From Candidatus Electrothrix scaldis (lineage in GTDB: Bacteria; Desulfobacterota; Desulfobulbia; Desulfobulbales; Desulfobulbaceae), in NCBI GenBank assembly GCA_033584155.1, contig CP138355.1, forward strand, positions 1,875,501 through 1,939,500: 64,000 nucleotides of DNA, read 5' to 3'. A model generated the notes under the pieces. The model saw nothing but the letters and a program-made list of their open reading frames with translations, was not told where the DNA came from and made no database searches. This document shows, piece by piece, positions 47,433 through 56,133 of this stretch; the first letter of the stretch is position 1; the number at the start of each line of letters is the position of its first letter. Made by a program: the position numbers and the translations under genes.

Positions 47433-47785
47433 AGGAAAGTCCCCAGGGGGTGATCATATTGTTTCTCTTTGCAAGGGGCTATCTACACAAGTAAGACCGC
47501 AGTAGCACACAGTACCTTCCTATCATAACGGAGCCCTGTAACTTGTTCAATGAGAAGTTCGTGCCGTTGTGTAAGCAGCTTTCTTTGGTAAAGGTCGTGA
47601 TGAATCAAGCTGATGAGGTTGGGGGCTCCTCACTATATTATTATAATAATATAGACAGTTATATATAGACAGAATATATGATGGAGCGTATCATGGAATA
47701 CGATTTGCAACCTCAGCAAAGGGCTGGGGTGTTTTCCATCTCTGGAAGGGTGGTTTTCTTACTCAATATTACAGGAGGTTGTTCC
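47433..47785. other. Intergenic region upstream of the Kazal lipoprotein
   Basis: No gene is recognised in this gap of about 350 bp. It contains a perfect 22-bp A/T palindrome at 47633-47654 and, right after it, two ATATAGACAG copies (about 47648-47671), so it is probably the control region of the lipoprotein gene. An in-frame ATG at 47678 lies far ahead of the true start. Confidence 0.45.
47633..47654. promoter_or_regulatory. Perfect 22-bp A/T palindrome, possible operator
   Basis: Both halves read CTATATTATTA on opposite strands with no loop. A tandem ATATAGACAG follows immediately. It is about 130 bases upstream of the lipoprotein start. Confidence 0.45.
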
Positions 47786-48235
47786 ATGAAGCAGTACATT
47801 ATGTTGTTTTTCTGTTGTTGTACAATCATTATTCTGAGTGGGTGTACTCATAAGCCTATTACTGATGAGGATCTTACCTGTGGGGGGCGGGGCAACGGCC
47901 CTTGCCCGACGGATCAGTACTGTTCCTATCCTGAAGGGGCCAATTGCGGTAAAACTGATATGACCGGTGTCTGCAAGCCAAAGCCGGAGATTTGTACCAA
48001 GGAATACATCCCTGTGTGTGGATGTGACGGTCAAACCTACGGCAATGACTGCATGGCTGCTGCTGCTGGCGTTTCTGTTGCGTCTCAGGGGAAATGTAGC
48101 GATGGTGGCTCGCAGATGACTTGCGGTGGAATTGCCGGAATTATGTGCCCCAAAGGGATGCTTTGTTATGATATCCCCGGTGATGGTTGCGACCCGTCCA
48201 AAGGCGGTGCGGATTGCATGGGAATCTGCAAGTAA
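47786..48235 (+). CDS. Lipoprotein with Kazal-type domain
   Basis: The ATG at 47786 follows AGGAGG and gives a signal peptide ending in the lipobox LSGC. The mature protein (about 127 residues) is Cys-rich. Its middle holds a Kazal-like domain with the hallmark PVCGCDGQTYGNDC and a closing GKC; flanking segments have further Cys pairs with a TCGG start that repeats at the C-terminal end. Kazal domains inhibit serine proteases, so a surface protease inhibitor is likely, although bacterial members are poorly studied. Disulfide formation would fit a dsb-competent cell. Confidence 0.75.
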   Translation: MKQYIMLFFCCCTIIILSGCTHKPITDEDLTCGGRGNGPCPTDQYCSYPEGANCGKTDMTGVCKPKPEICTKEYIPVCGCDGQTYGNDCMAAAAGVSVASQGKCSDGGSQMTCGGIAGIMCPKGMLCYDIPGDGCDPSKGGADCMGICK

Positions 48236-48292
48236 GCTTGTTGGGTTTTTATACCTCCTCTCAGGCGTGGTCTGAGGGGGGGGAGAGATCGC

Positions 48293-50722
48293 TCATCCCC
48301 GCTTTGCCTTATAGCGCAGCCAGAGATCCTCAGCCAATCCCTTCAGGTCAGCCCCGAAGCCCATAAACTCGGGTTCGGCCTTAACGTGTTTCTTTATCAC
48401 GCTCATCAACGAGTCCTTATCTCCAATCCCCGCAGGTGCCTTTTCCAGCAGCTTGAGCATTTTTTCTTCATCCACAGTATTGAGTAATTCAAGGACCGAG
48501 TAGGCCTTTTTCGCACCTTCCGGGACAAAGCGTTCAACACCCTGTTCCAGGTTGGTGCGCAGGGTGTCGCAATCCACGCTCAGGGAGGGATCATCCGGGA
48601 GTGGGATGCGCTCGCTCACCTTCAAGCCTTCAAAGCCCCCATTAATTTCCCGCAGGGTGAGCATAATCACAGTGAGAAAGGCCTTGGGCTGGGTGCCGGT
48701 CACCGCGATATGGATGCAGCGGGCCTCAGTATCCGCTCGAACCACCGCTGTGGCCTCCAGCAGAGGATGCTCCAGCACCACTCCGCTGCGCCAGCGCAGT
48801 CTGTCCTTGATCTCCTTATGCCGTTTGACGATAAAGCGGGGCATGACAGAGGGCGGCAGGAAGTCCTTGTACTCCAGGAGGAAACGGAGCGCACCGTCTT
48901 CAGCAAAGGTGAAGGGAGGCTCTGAGACCTCCAGCAGGTCCGGGATAAGCACCTCGCCGTCTTCCAGCTCATAGCAGAGCTCGAACTTCCGCATCAGCTC
49001 GATGAAATAGCCGTGATCCCGCCACTGATAGCGGTAGGTGTCGCCCTCTTCATAGCGGAGAATCTCCCGCAGATCATCCTTGCGGAACAGGCCTTTGCGC
49101 TCGGCAATGGAGGGGGCATTGATAATTTTATACACGGCCTCGGTCACCCACTTAGGGTCCAGGACATGATTGTCGGCCAGATCGAACTCGGTAAAGTGGA
49201 TGACGATACCCAGATCGTGGAGAAAGTCCACCAGCACCTGCTGGCTGATCTCGCCCGACACCCCGGCCTCCCGGCACAGGGCCTCGCAGTCTTCATAGCT
49301 GATGCAGGGATCGTTCAGCTCCTCCAGCCGCTCCTTTGCCCGGAACCAGCTTTCCGGCCATTCATTGCGGGTCAGCGGTACTTTGGTCAGCTCCTCCTCC
49401 AGGGCCTGGCGGAAGGCCCGGATGCCGTTGCCGGTTTTGCAGGATGTGCGGTAGAAATCGACAATGAACGGGTATTTCTTCTTGAGAAAAGGGCGGTTGA
49501 GATCAAAGCCGGGATTGGTGTCGTACTTGTTCAGCACTACCAGCACCGGCGACCCGCCTCCGAAGGACTCTATATAGCGCAACCAGTACTCAGGCCGCTC
49601 GTCCCGCCTGCCGTCCAGTACCAGGACATAGAGGCTGCGGCGGGAGAGGAAGAACTGATGGGTGGCGTGCATGATCTCCTGTCCGCCGAAGTCCCAGAGG
49701 TTGCAGCGGAGGGATTGGTCGCCGGTTTCCAGCTGCCAGGGCTTGATACGGATGCCGTGGGTGGTTTCTTCATGGGCATTGAAACGCTCTTCCCGCAGGC
49801 AACGGGTGAGCGAGGTCTTGCCGGATGCGCCTTCACCCACCAGGATGACCTTGACCTCAGCCACTGTCCGGGTGCCTTCTTCGGCAGAAGCGAAGTATTC
49901 GCGGATGGTTTCGATGCCCTGTTCTGCGAGTTCATAGGGAGGGGAGATGAGCGGGTTGTCGTCAAGATCAAGCTCTTCAATGTTGGTGAGCTGAACAAGC
50001 TCCGACGGCAGGGCGGTAAGATGGTTGCCGCCAAGCCAAAGTGTAGTGAGATTCTTCAACTGAAAAAGCTCTGGCGGTAGAGATGTGAGCTGGTTGTTGT
50101 AAAGGTAAAGCTGAGTAAGCTTCCTAAGTTGAACAACTTCTTGAGATAATGAAGAAAGCTGGTTGTTAAAAAGAAAAAGCACAGAAAGATTCTTCAGTTG
50201 AAAAAACTCTCGCGGTAGAGATACAAGTTGATTCTCGCTGAAGCTAAGTGCAGTTATATTCTTTAGTTGTTCGATATCTGGAGGTAAAGTTGAAAGTCGG
50301 TTATTGCTACATCTAAGCAATGTAAGATTAGATAGCTTAAAAAGTTCGAGAGGTAACGCACTAAGAAGGTTAGCATTAAGATGAAGCTCTGTTAGTTTTT
50401 TTAGTTGTAAGATCTGCGGAGGTAAAGATGAAAGTTGATTGCGGCTGAGGTTAAGTGTAGAGAGATTCTTTAGCTGAAAGAGTTTCGATGGTAGCCTAGA
50501 AAGCTGGTTGCCATTAAGGTAAAGTTCAGCAATAGTCTTCAGTTGAAAGAGTTCCAGTGGCAGACTGGAAAGCTCGTTGAAGCTGAGGTCAAGCATAGTC
50601 AGATTCTTTACCTGAAAGAGTTCCGGCGGCAGCTCTGTTAACCCTTCCATGCTAAGGTCAAGCTCTGTTGCCCCTGCCTCTTTTGCCTCCTCAATCCTCC
50701 GCAACGCCTCTTCATACCCCAT
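48293..50722 (-). CDS. Roco protein (LRR-Roc GTPase-COR)
   Basis: The ATG at 50722 is preceded by AAAGGAGG and begins MGYEEALRRIEEAKEAG; the protein has about 809 residues. Residues about 20-265 contain ten leucine-rich repeats of 23 residues (LxxLPxELFQLKNLTxLxLxxNQL). The Roc GTPase follows at about 285-450, with P-loop GEGASGKTSL, DFGGQE and NKYD. A COR dimerisation region and an unassigned C-terminal domain end the protein. Roco proteins are relatives of LRRK2; bacterial functions are largely unknown. A 23-bp tandem DNA array lies just upstream. Confidence 0.9.
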   Translation of the reverse strand: MGYEEALRRIEEAKEAGATELDLSMEGLTELPPELFQVKNLTMLDLSFNELSSLPLELFQLKTIAELYLNGNQLSRLPSKLFQLKNLSTLNLSRNQLSSLPPQILQLKKLTELHLNANLLSALPLELFKLSNLTLLRCSNNRLSTLPPDIEQLKNITALSFSENQLVSLPREFFQLKNLSVLFLFNNQLSSLSQEVVQLRKLTQLYLYNNQLTSLPPELFQLKNLTTLWLGGNHLTALPSELVQLTNIEELDLDDNPLISPPYELAEQGIETIREYFASAEEGTRTVAEVKVILVGEGASGKTSLTRCLREERFNAHEETTHGIRIKPWQLETGDQSLRCNLWDFGGQEIMHATHQFFLSRRSLYVLVLDGRRDERPEYWLRYIESFGGGSPVLVVLNKYDTNPGFDLNRPFLKKKYPFIVDFYRTSCKTGNGIRAFRQALEEELTKVPLTRNEWPESWFRAKERLEELNDPCISYEDCEALCREAGVSGEISQQVLVDFLHDLGIVIHFTEFDLADNHVLDPKWVTEAVYKIINAPSIAERKGLFRKDDLREILRYEEGDTYRYQWRDHGYFIELMRKFELCYELEDGEVLIPDLLEVSEPPFTFAEDGALRFLLEYKDFLPPSVMPRFIVKRHKEIKDRLRWRSGVVLEHPLLEATAVVRADTEARCIHIAVTGTQPKAFLTVIMLTLREINGGFEGLKVSERIPLPDDPSLSVDCDTLRTNLEQGVERFVPEGAKKAYSVLELLNTVDEEKMLKLLEKAPAGIGDKDSLMSVIKKHVKAEPEFMGFGADLKGLAEDLWLRYKAKRG

Positions 50723-50755
50723 CGCCTGTTCCTCCTTTCCTGTTTTTCCCCTGAC

Positions 50756-50790
50756 CCCTTGGCGCACACCGCGCCGTGCCCCTACAAAAT
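50756..50790. repeat. Partial copy of the GTAGGGGCACGGCGCG palindrome family
   Basis: The minus strand reads GTAGGGGCACGGCGCGG, the left half of the perfect palindrome at 56134-56161. It lies between the Roco start and the 23-bp array. Confidence 0.45.
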
Positions 50791-50839
50791 CCCATCATAC
50801 CAACAATCCGTCCATCACCGCAATCCGCAGGGGTGAAAA

Positions 50840-51161
50840 AAGCATCGGGCGATGCAAAGGAAAAGTATCGCTCGAAGGAAGGGAAGAGTATCGTACGAGG
50901 GAATGAGAGAGCATCGAGCGAGGAAAAGAGAAACCTTCGTACGAGGAAAAGAAAGAGGATGCAGGCATGCTCTCCAAGAGGATGCAGGTATGCTCCCCAA
51001 GAGGATGCAGGCATGCTTCCAAAGAGGATGCAGGCATGCTCCCAAAGAGGATGCAGGTATGCTTCCAAAGAGGATGCAGGCATGCTCCCCAAGAGGATGC
51101 AGGCATACTCCCAAAGAGGATGCAGGTATGCTCCGCAAGAGGATACCAGTATGGAGGAAAA
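50840..51161. repeat. 23-bp tandem repeat array of two variants, about 14 units
   Basis: The period is exactly 23 bases throughout. Five units (50840-50954) share the palindromic core TCG-N2-CGA, at 50845, 50868, 50891, 50914 and 50937. Eight units (50955-51138) start GAGGATGCAGG and carry [C/T]ATGCT[C/T]; a decayed unit follows (51139-51161). The units contain almost no stop triplets on either strand, so long frames run through it in most phases although the period is not a multiple of three. It separates the Roco gene from a peptidoglycan-binding gene, both reading leftward. Confidence 0.85.
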
Positions 51162-51284
51162 AAGGAGTGTCCGAATGAGCAGGGCGAGTTTCTGGAATGC
51201 AATAAGGAGAGAAAACAGGGTAGGGAGAGCAGGGAAGGGGACATGCCGACCGGGCGGCACGGCATGTCCTCTGCGGGAGCAGAA

Positions 51285-51821
51285 CTAGTTCTGCTGGTAG
51301 TATTGGTAGCCCTGTCCCTGATAGCCCTGGTACTGATAGTAGTACGGGCGTTCCTGCTGGCCGCAGGTGGTGCAAGGTTTGGGTTTTTCCGGCTCTTCTT
51401 CCTTGTCATACTTGGTGCAACGCTCGCCAGCCCAATGAACCAGGTAATCCCATTGGTCCTTGGTTACCTTTTTGCCGTATCCGATGGTCTGGAAGTTGTC
51501 GGCTAAAAAGAGCATTACCGCGCGAGCGGTGGAACCGCCGTACCAACCGTCAATTTCGCCGGAGCAGTAACCCAGGGCGCGGAGCATGCACTGGAGTTTA
51601 CGTACCTGCTGGCGCTTGTCCCTTCTGCTGCCAGGGAAGCCATCACGGAACTGGAGTTCTGTGTCGGGGTCAATGCTTGGCGGAGCCGGGGTCTGCGCTT
51701 GTCCGCAAGATTGACAAGTGGTGCAGGGAGTGCGGCTGTAACCTGTGCCCGTAAAGACGAGCACGGTGAGCATAACAACCGCACAACCAATGATCCTGTG
51801 CAATGTTTTTCCGTTCTTCAT
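51285..51821 (-). CDS. Exported peptidoglycan-binding-domain protein with Cys pairs and Tyr/Gln/Gly tail
   Basis: 178 residues. A signal peptide (about 1-29) precedes a CTTCxxC motif. A PG_binding_1-like domain spans about 68-110 (VRKLQCMLRALGYCSGEIDGWYGGST), a fold that anchors enzymes to cell-wall glycan. A second CTTC pair is followed by a tail of about 25 residues rich in Tyr, Gln and Gly (YYQYQGYQGQG). There is no catalytic domain. It probably sits at the cell wall and may be cross-linked through its cysteines. The function is unknown. Confidence 0.7.
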   Translation of the reverse strand: MKNGKTLHRIIGCAVVMLTVLVFTGTGYSRTPCTTCQSCGQAQTPAPPSIDPDTELQFRDGFPGSRRDKRQQVRKLQCMLRALGYCSGEIDGWYGGSTARAVMLFLADNFQTIGYGKKVTKDQWDYLVHWAGERCTKYDKEEEPEKPKPCTTCGQQERPYYYQYQGYQGQGYQYYQQN

Positions 51822-51947
51822 CGTTGAACCTCATAAAAAAAATAACGTTAGTTTGTTGTGTCCTGTCTTGTTGCTATGCATCCAGGCAGAAAACAACCCT
51901 CAGTGGTGCTTTGTCCTGCTATACTCTGTATACTGCTTTTTTCTGTT

Positions 51948-52514
51948 CTACACATTATTGGGACTGCTCAGGCTGTCCATGTGTTTTTTGATGGCCCCGG
52001 CCCATACCTGATAGCCTCGGGTCGACAGGTGTACTCCGTCATGAAGAAAACCCGGCTTGGTCACAGGCAGGCATTGCTCGATAAAAGGGGTTGTCGTGTC
52101 AAGGAAATGACAACCGCTTTGTTGCGCCACCTCGCGGAGTTCCTTGTTGGCCTCAGTGATGGATTCCTGGGCAAGGTCACGTAGCTGCATGGGCATGATA
52201 GAGTTCAGGGTTATGCTGCTCTGCGGGCAGAGATCAATAAGTCTTGGTAACATGCTGCCCAGGATGACAGGGAAGTAGGGGCTGCCCATGAGCAGGTTAT
52301 TGGTCCCTGTCATAATCAGGATATACTCCGGTTCTTCCCCAGCGTCAACAACTGCGTCAATCTCGCTGACCAGCCGGGCTGAAAGTTCTTCGGTATGTTC
52401 TCCGGCAATACCGCGATTAATAACCTGAAAGTCAGGGAGAAGGCTCGCCCAATCCCCCCATTCGATCAGAGAATCGCCGAGCATAAGCAGGGTCTTTGTG
52501 GTGTGCGCTGTCAT
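51948..52514 (-). CDS. SGNH/GDSL-family hydrolase
   Basis: 188 residues. The four blocks of the family are visible: GDS in LLMLGDSLIEWG (nucleophile Ser), Gly in NRGIAGEH, Asn in MTGTNN and the Asp-His pair in LHDGVHLS. No signal peptide is seen. The closest type is the small cytoplasmic lysophospholipase/acetylhydrolase-like esterases; the substrate cannot be told. The gene stands alone. Confidence 0.87.
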   Translation of the reverse strand: MTAHTTKTLLMLGDSLIEWGDWASLLPDFQVINRGIAGEHTEELSARLVSEIDAVVDAGEEPEYILIMTGTNNLLMGSPYFPVILGSMLPRLIDLCPQSSITLNSIMPMQLRDLAQESITEANKELREVAQQSGCHFLDTTTPFIEQCLPVTKPGFLHDGVHLSTRGYQVWAGAIKKHMDSLSSPNNV

Positions 52515-53088
52515 GTATGCTTAAGTTCCTGCTTTTACCTTAGCTGCGACCTTCTCATAATATAGTGTCGATGGAGGAAATCGCAAAAATGTAAAAAACG
52601 TTTCCGGGGAGAAGGCCGGGGGCCTGCCCTTATTTGTTAAATGGTGGTACTTTTTCAGAAAGTTTCTAGTCAAGGGATACAGAATAACAACTTGAAAGTC
52701 AAGTGAATTTTTGTTTTAACACAAGGGGTGTTGTTGTTGGGCGCTATAAGAGGGAAATAGAAAAAATGCTCACAGGATTGAAAAGGGCTGTCTGTGTCAC
52801 ATTGTGACATGCTGTAGAAAAGAATTATTAGTATTTTGATTTATATTGAATTGGTTGGGAATAAATCTCCTTCGTAAAAGCCTCTTGTTTGAGCTGCACA
52901 AATCTGTGAGTCGTTTCTTACGAAAATGAAATTCACCTTGAAAAAGAAACAAAAAAAGAATAGAATGGCCTTTTATTATCAAAAGGAGTTACTATCAAAC
53001 AATCAATAAACCGGCCCTCTTGTGTTTGCCGGTTTGCTGTATGTGGGCAGTGAAAATGGTCACATACGGACTCTTTGAAGGAGCAGCC
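52515..53088. other. 574-bp control region upstream of folD
   Basis: No gene is recognised. The region is AT-rich near 52640-52720 and 52800-52980. It carries the 15-bp TGTCACA/TGTGACA palindrome listed separately. The folD frame is open back to 53020, but the ribosome-binding site GAAGGAG supports 53089. Confidence 0.45.
52795..52809. promoter_or_regulatory. TGTCACA-T-TGTGACA palindrome, possible CRP/FNR-family site
   Basis: A perfect inverted repeat with seven-base arms and a one-base centre. It contains TGTGA/TCACA-like elements of CRP-superfamily sites and TGTCA/TGACA ends as in CooA-type sites, but its 15-bp length differs from the usual 16. It lies 280 bases ahead of folD and the CODH/ACS genes. 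Confidence 0.45.
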
Positions 53089-53970
53089 ATGAGCGCAAAA
53101 ATCATCAGCGGAACCGAAACCGCAAAGGCGATAAGGGAAGAACTGAAGAAGGAAGTTGCCGAGCTGGCGGATAAGGTGGTTCCGGGGCTGGTTACTATTC
53201 TGGTTGGCGAAGATCCCGCTTCTCAGTCCTACGTTGCAGCCAAGAATAAAACCGCCCATGCCTTGGGAATTCATTCCGAGCAGGTTACTCTGGATGCCGA
53301 GACCAGCGAGGAAGACCTCCTGGCTCTGGTGGAAAAATATAATAACGATGAAAAAATTCACGGAATTTTAGTGCAGTTGCCCTTGCCAAAGCATATTGAT
53401 GAGGCTAAGGTGCTCAATACTATTAATCCTGATAAAGATGTTGACGGCTTCCACCCGATGAACGTGGGGCGTATGGTCCTGGGTGAAAAATGTTTTCTGC
53501 CCTGCACCCCGCATGGTGTACTGGAACTGCTTGCACGCACTGGTGTAGAGACCTCAGGCGCTGAGGTGGTGGTTGTCGGTCGTTCTAATATTGTTGGTAA
53601 GCCGGTAGCTAACCTGATGCTGCAAAAACGTGAGGCTGGTAATGCCACCGTGACCCTCTGCCACACCCGAACCAAGGATATGGATTACCATACCAAACGG
53701 GCTGATATTTTGATCGTTGCCGCCGGTGTACCTAATATGATCAAGGCGGATCAGGTCAAAGAAGGCGTGGTTGTTATTGATGTAGGTGTGAACCGCATCG
53801 GAGTAACCGAGTCTGGCAAGGCCAAACTGGCCGGTGATGTGGAGTTCGAGTCAGTGAAAGAAAAGGCCGCTGCTATCACCCCGGTACCCGGTGGTGTTGG
53901 TCCCATGACCATTACCATGCTGATGAAAAATACCGTACAGTCCGCCAAGCAGTTTGCCGGATTGGCGTAA
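53089..53970 (+). CDS. folD: Bifunctional methylene-THF dehydrogenase/methenyl-THF cyclohydrolase
   Basis: 293 residues from the ATG at 53089 with GAAGGAG upstream. FolD interconverts formyl-, methenyl- and methylene-tetrahydrofolate. Family motifs are present: YVAAKNKTAHALGI with the catalytic Lys, the VQLPLPKHID signature, DVDGFHPMN, the NADP loop VVGRSNIVGKP and PGGVGPMT near the end. Placement ahead of cooS indicates a role in the methyl branch of Wood-Ljungdahl in addition to one-carbon biosynthesis. Confidence 0.96.
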   Translation: MSAKIISGTETAKAIREELKKEVAELADKVVPGLVTILVGEDPASQSYVAAKNKTAHALGIHSEQVTLDAETSEEDLLALVEKYNNDEKIHGILVQLPLPKHIDEAKVLNTINPDKDVDGFHPMNVGRMVLGEKCFLPCTPHGVLELLARTGVETSGAEVVVVGRSNIVGKPVANLMLQKREAGNATVTLCHTRTKDMDYHTKRADILIVAAGVPNMIKADQVKEGVVVIDVGVNRIGVTESGKAKLAGDVEFESVKEKAAAITPVPGGVGPMTITMLMKNTVQSAKQFAGLA

Positions 53971-53977
53971 GGGATTT

Positions 53978-54038
53978 GTAGGGGCAGGCCCCTATGCCTG
54001 CCCGATAGGCAAGGGCGAACACAGTGGGGCGCCCCTAC
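53978..54038. repeat. Palindromic intergenic repeat GTAGGGGC...GCCCCTAC
   Basis: The outer ends are GTAGGGGC and GCCCCTAC. Inside are the pair GGGGCAGG/CCTGCCC and the stretch GGGCGAACACA. It lies between folD and cooS, and shares its ends with the perfect palindrome at 56134-56161. Confidence 0.7.
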
Positions 54039-54123
54039 GAAATAAATGAGGAAGAAAGGATATGGAAGCAGGTCGTTGTTAGGATGCTTGCTTGCAGATT
54101 TCAGTTTTTGAGGAGACCGTACT

Positions 54124-56121
54124 ATGGCTAAGCCTAATCGCTGCGAAAGCTGTAACGATATAACCGCCAGCTCAACACGCGACCTGCTGAATCAGGATCT
54201 TGCCAAGCAGGTTCGTACCGCCTATGACCGTATTGAGGACCGGGGGATGTCCGCCTGTCTGTTCGGCTCAGGAGGTACCTGCTGCCGTAACTGCAATATG
54301 GGACCCTGTCAGATCATTGACGGCGTTGAATCTATGGTCGGAATCTGCGGCGCCACAGCGGATACGGTTGCGGCCCGAAATTTCGCCCGCGTGGTTGCCG
54401 GAGGGGCAGCAGCCCATACTGATCATGCCCGCGAAATGGTGCGCGGTTTCATTGCCACGGCAAAAGGGGAAACGCCACATGAGATCAAAGATGTGGCAAA
54501 ATTGCATGAGATGGCTCAGCTCTTTGGCATAGAGACCGAGGACCGGGACAAGAATGAGATTGCTATCGAGCTGGGCGAGCGTGCCTTAGCAGAGTTTGGG
54601 AAGCAGGACAGTGCGCCGCTGACCATGCTCAAGCGGGCTCCGGAAAAACAGCAGAAGATCTGGAAAGAGCAGGGCGTTGAGCCGCGCTCAGTGGATCGCG
54701 AAGTGGTGGAGATGATGCACCGTACCCATATGGGGGTGGATCAGGAATATCATAATATCATGAAGCAGGCCAGCCGTTGTTCTCTGGCTGACGGTTGGGG
54801 CGCTTCCATGCTGTCCACCGAGCTGACCGATATTATGTTCGGTACCCCGGTACCCAAACGCGCTATTATTGATCTCGGTGTACTCCGGGAGGATATGGTC
54901 AACGTCACGGTTCATGGTCATGAGCCCCTGTTGGCGGAGTCCCTCTGCCTGGCTGCTGAAGACGAGGAGATGCTGGCTCTGGCCAAGAAAGCCGGTGCAG
55001 CTGGTATTAATCTGGCCGGTGTTTGTTGTACCGGTAACGAGATCCTGATGCGGCGCGGTATCCCGGTTGCGGGTTCCTTTATCCAGCAGGAGATGGTGCT
55101 GGCCACTGGCGCTGTCGAGGCGATGGTCGTGGATGTACAATGTGTTATGCAGTCTGTTGCCCAGGTGGTGAAAGGTATGCACACCGACATCATCACCACC
55201 AATTACCGGGCTAAAATGCCCGATGGTATCCATATCCAGTTTGATGAGCATGATGCCTATAACTCTGCCAAGCAGATCCTGACCCATGCCATTTCCAACT
55301 TCAAGAAGCGGGGCCAGTACTATATCCCCACAGATAAGAAATTTGATGTGGTTGTTGGTTTTTCCCATGAGACCATCAACTACATGCTCGGTGGTCGCTT
55401 CCGTCAGTCCTATCGTCCACTGAACGACAACATCATCAACGGTCGCATCCGGGGTGTTGGAGCCTTGGTTGGTTGCGAGCATTATAAGCATTCCGATGAT
55501 GTCCATTTTGAAATCGCTAAAGAGCTGATCAAGAATAACGTCTTGGTGCTGGCCACCGGTTGTGCGGCCCAAGCCCTGGGAAAACGAGGTCTGATGCGCC
55601 CGGAGGCAGCCACAGAGTATGCTGGAGACGGACTGCGTGAGGTCTGTGAGACCGTGGGTATGCCGCCGGTACTGCATGTGGGGTCCTGCGTGGATAACTC
55701 TCGTCTCCTTATCGCCCTGACCGCTATGGTCAAGGAAGGTGGCTTGGGAGATGATATCGCTGATTTGCCAGCAGTAGGTTCTGCACCTCTGTGGATGAGT
55801 GAAAAAGCGGTGGCCATTGGTCAGTACTTTGTTGCCAGTGGTGCCCATGTTATCTTCCAGGATTTGCCCATTAGCGGAGCCAAGAAATTCTCTGACTATC
55901 TTCTCAAGGAGATCAAGGAAGAATTCGGTGCCTGCTGGGGTGTTGCCAGTGAGCCGATGGATATTGCCAAGGCCATGATCGCAGCCATTGATGAAAAACG
56001 TGAGGCCTTGGGTATCAATAAGAAGAAAGAGCGTGTTCTCATGGATATGGCCATGCGTCGTGACCTGGAGGCTGGCAAAGGCTTGGCTGGTGCAGGTTGC
56101 GGAGGATCTGGCGGTCATTGA
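54124..56121 (+). CDS. cooS: Anaerobic (Ni-Fe) CO dehydrogenase catalytic subunit
   Basis: 665 residues of the CooS/AcsA type. The N-terminal Cys block for the iron-sulfur clusters reads CLFGSGGTCCRNCNMGPC. Further Cys needed for the Ni-Fe C-cluster appear in GVCCTGNEIL, ATGCAAQALGK and LHVGSCVDNSR, with the conserved His in VTVHGHEP. It oxidises CO or reduces CO2 and here should feed AcsB. It is followed by the metF-acsD, acsB and acsC genes on the same strand. The C-terminus has an extra Gly/Cys-rich tail (GAGCGGSGGH). Confidence 0.96.
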   Translation: MAKPNRCESCNDITASSTRDLLNQDLAKQVRTAYDRIEDRGMSACLFGSGGTCCRNCNMGPCQIIDGVESMVGICGATADTVAARNFARVVAGGAAAHTDHAREMVRGFIATAKGETPHEIKDVAKLHEMAQLFGIETEDRDKNEIAIELGERALAEFGKQDSAPLTMLKRAPEKQQKIWKEQGVEPRSVDREVVEMMHRTHMGVDQEYHNIMKQASRCSLADGWGASMLSTELTDIMFGTPVPKRAIIDLGVLREDMVNVTVHGHEPLLAESLCLAAEDEEMLALAKKAGAAGINLAGVCCTGNEILMRRGIPVAGSFIQQEMVLATGAVEAMVVDVQCVMQSVAQVVKGMHTDIITTNYRAKMPDGIHIQFDEHDAYNSAKQILTHAISNFKKRGQYYIPTDKKFDVVVGFSHETINYMLGGRFRQSYRPLNDNIINGRIRGVGALVGCEHYKHSDDVHFEIAKELIKNNVLVLATGCAAQALGKRGLMRPEAATEYAGDGLREVCETVGMPPVLHVGSCVDNSRLLIALTAMVKEGGLGDDIADLPAVGSAPLWMSEKAVAIGQYFVASGAHVIFQDLPISGAKKFSDYLLKEIKEEFGACWGVASEPMDIAKAMIAAIDEKREALGINKKKERVLMDMAMRRDLEAGKGLAGAGCGGSGGH

Positions 56122-56133
56122 TATGTACGGCGT

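Noticed and set aside
49013-50080. 355-codon plus-strand frame opposite the Roco gene
   Set aside because: Antisense to an intact LRR-Roc gene and without a credible ribosome-binding site or domain.
50840-51161. CRISPR array
   Set aside because: The repeats are directly tandem with no spacers, and no cas genes are near.
50712-51506. Several long frames on both strands through the 23-bp array
   Set aside because: They exist because the repeat unit has almost no stops; none has a recognisable domain and they conflict with each other, so none is called as a gene.
54688-56118. 476-codon minus-strand frame opposite cooS
   Set aside because: It is a long shadow of a strongly conserved CDS caused by codon bias; no domain is recognisable.
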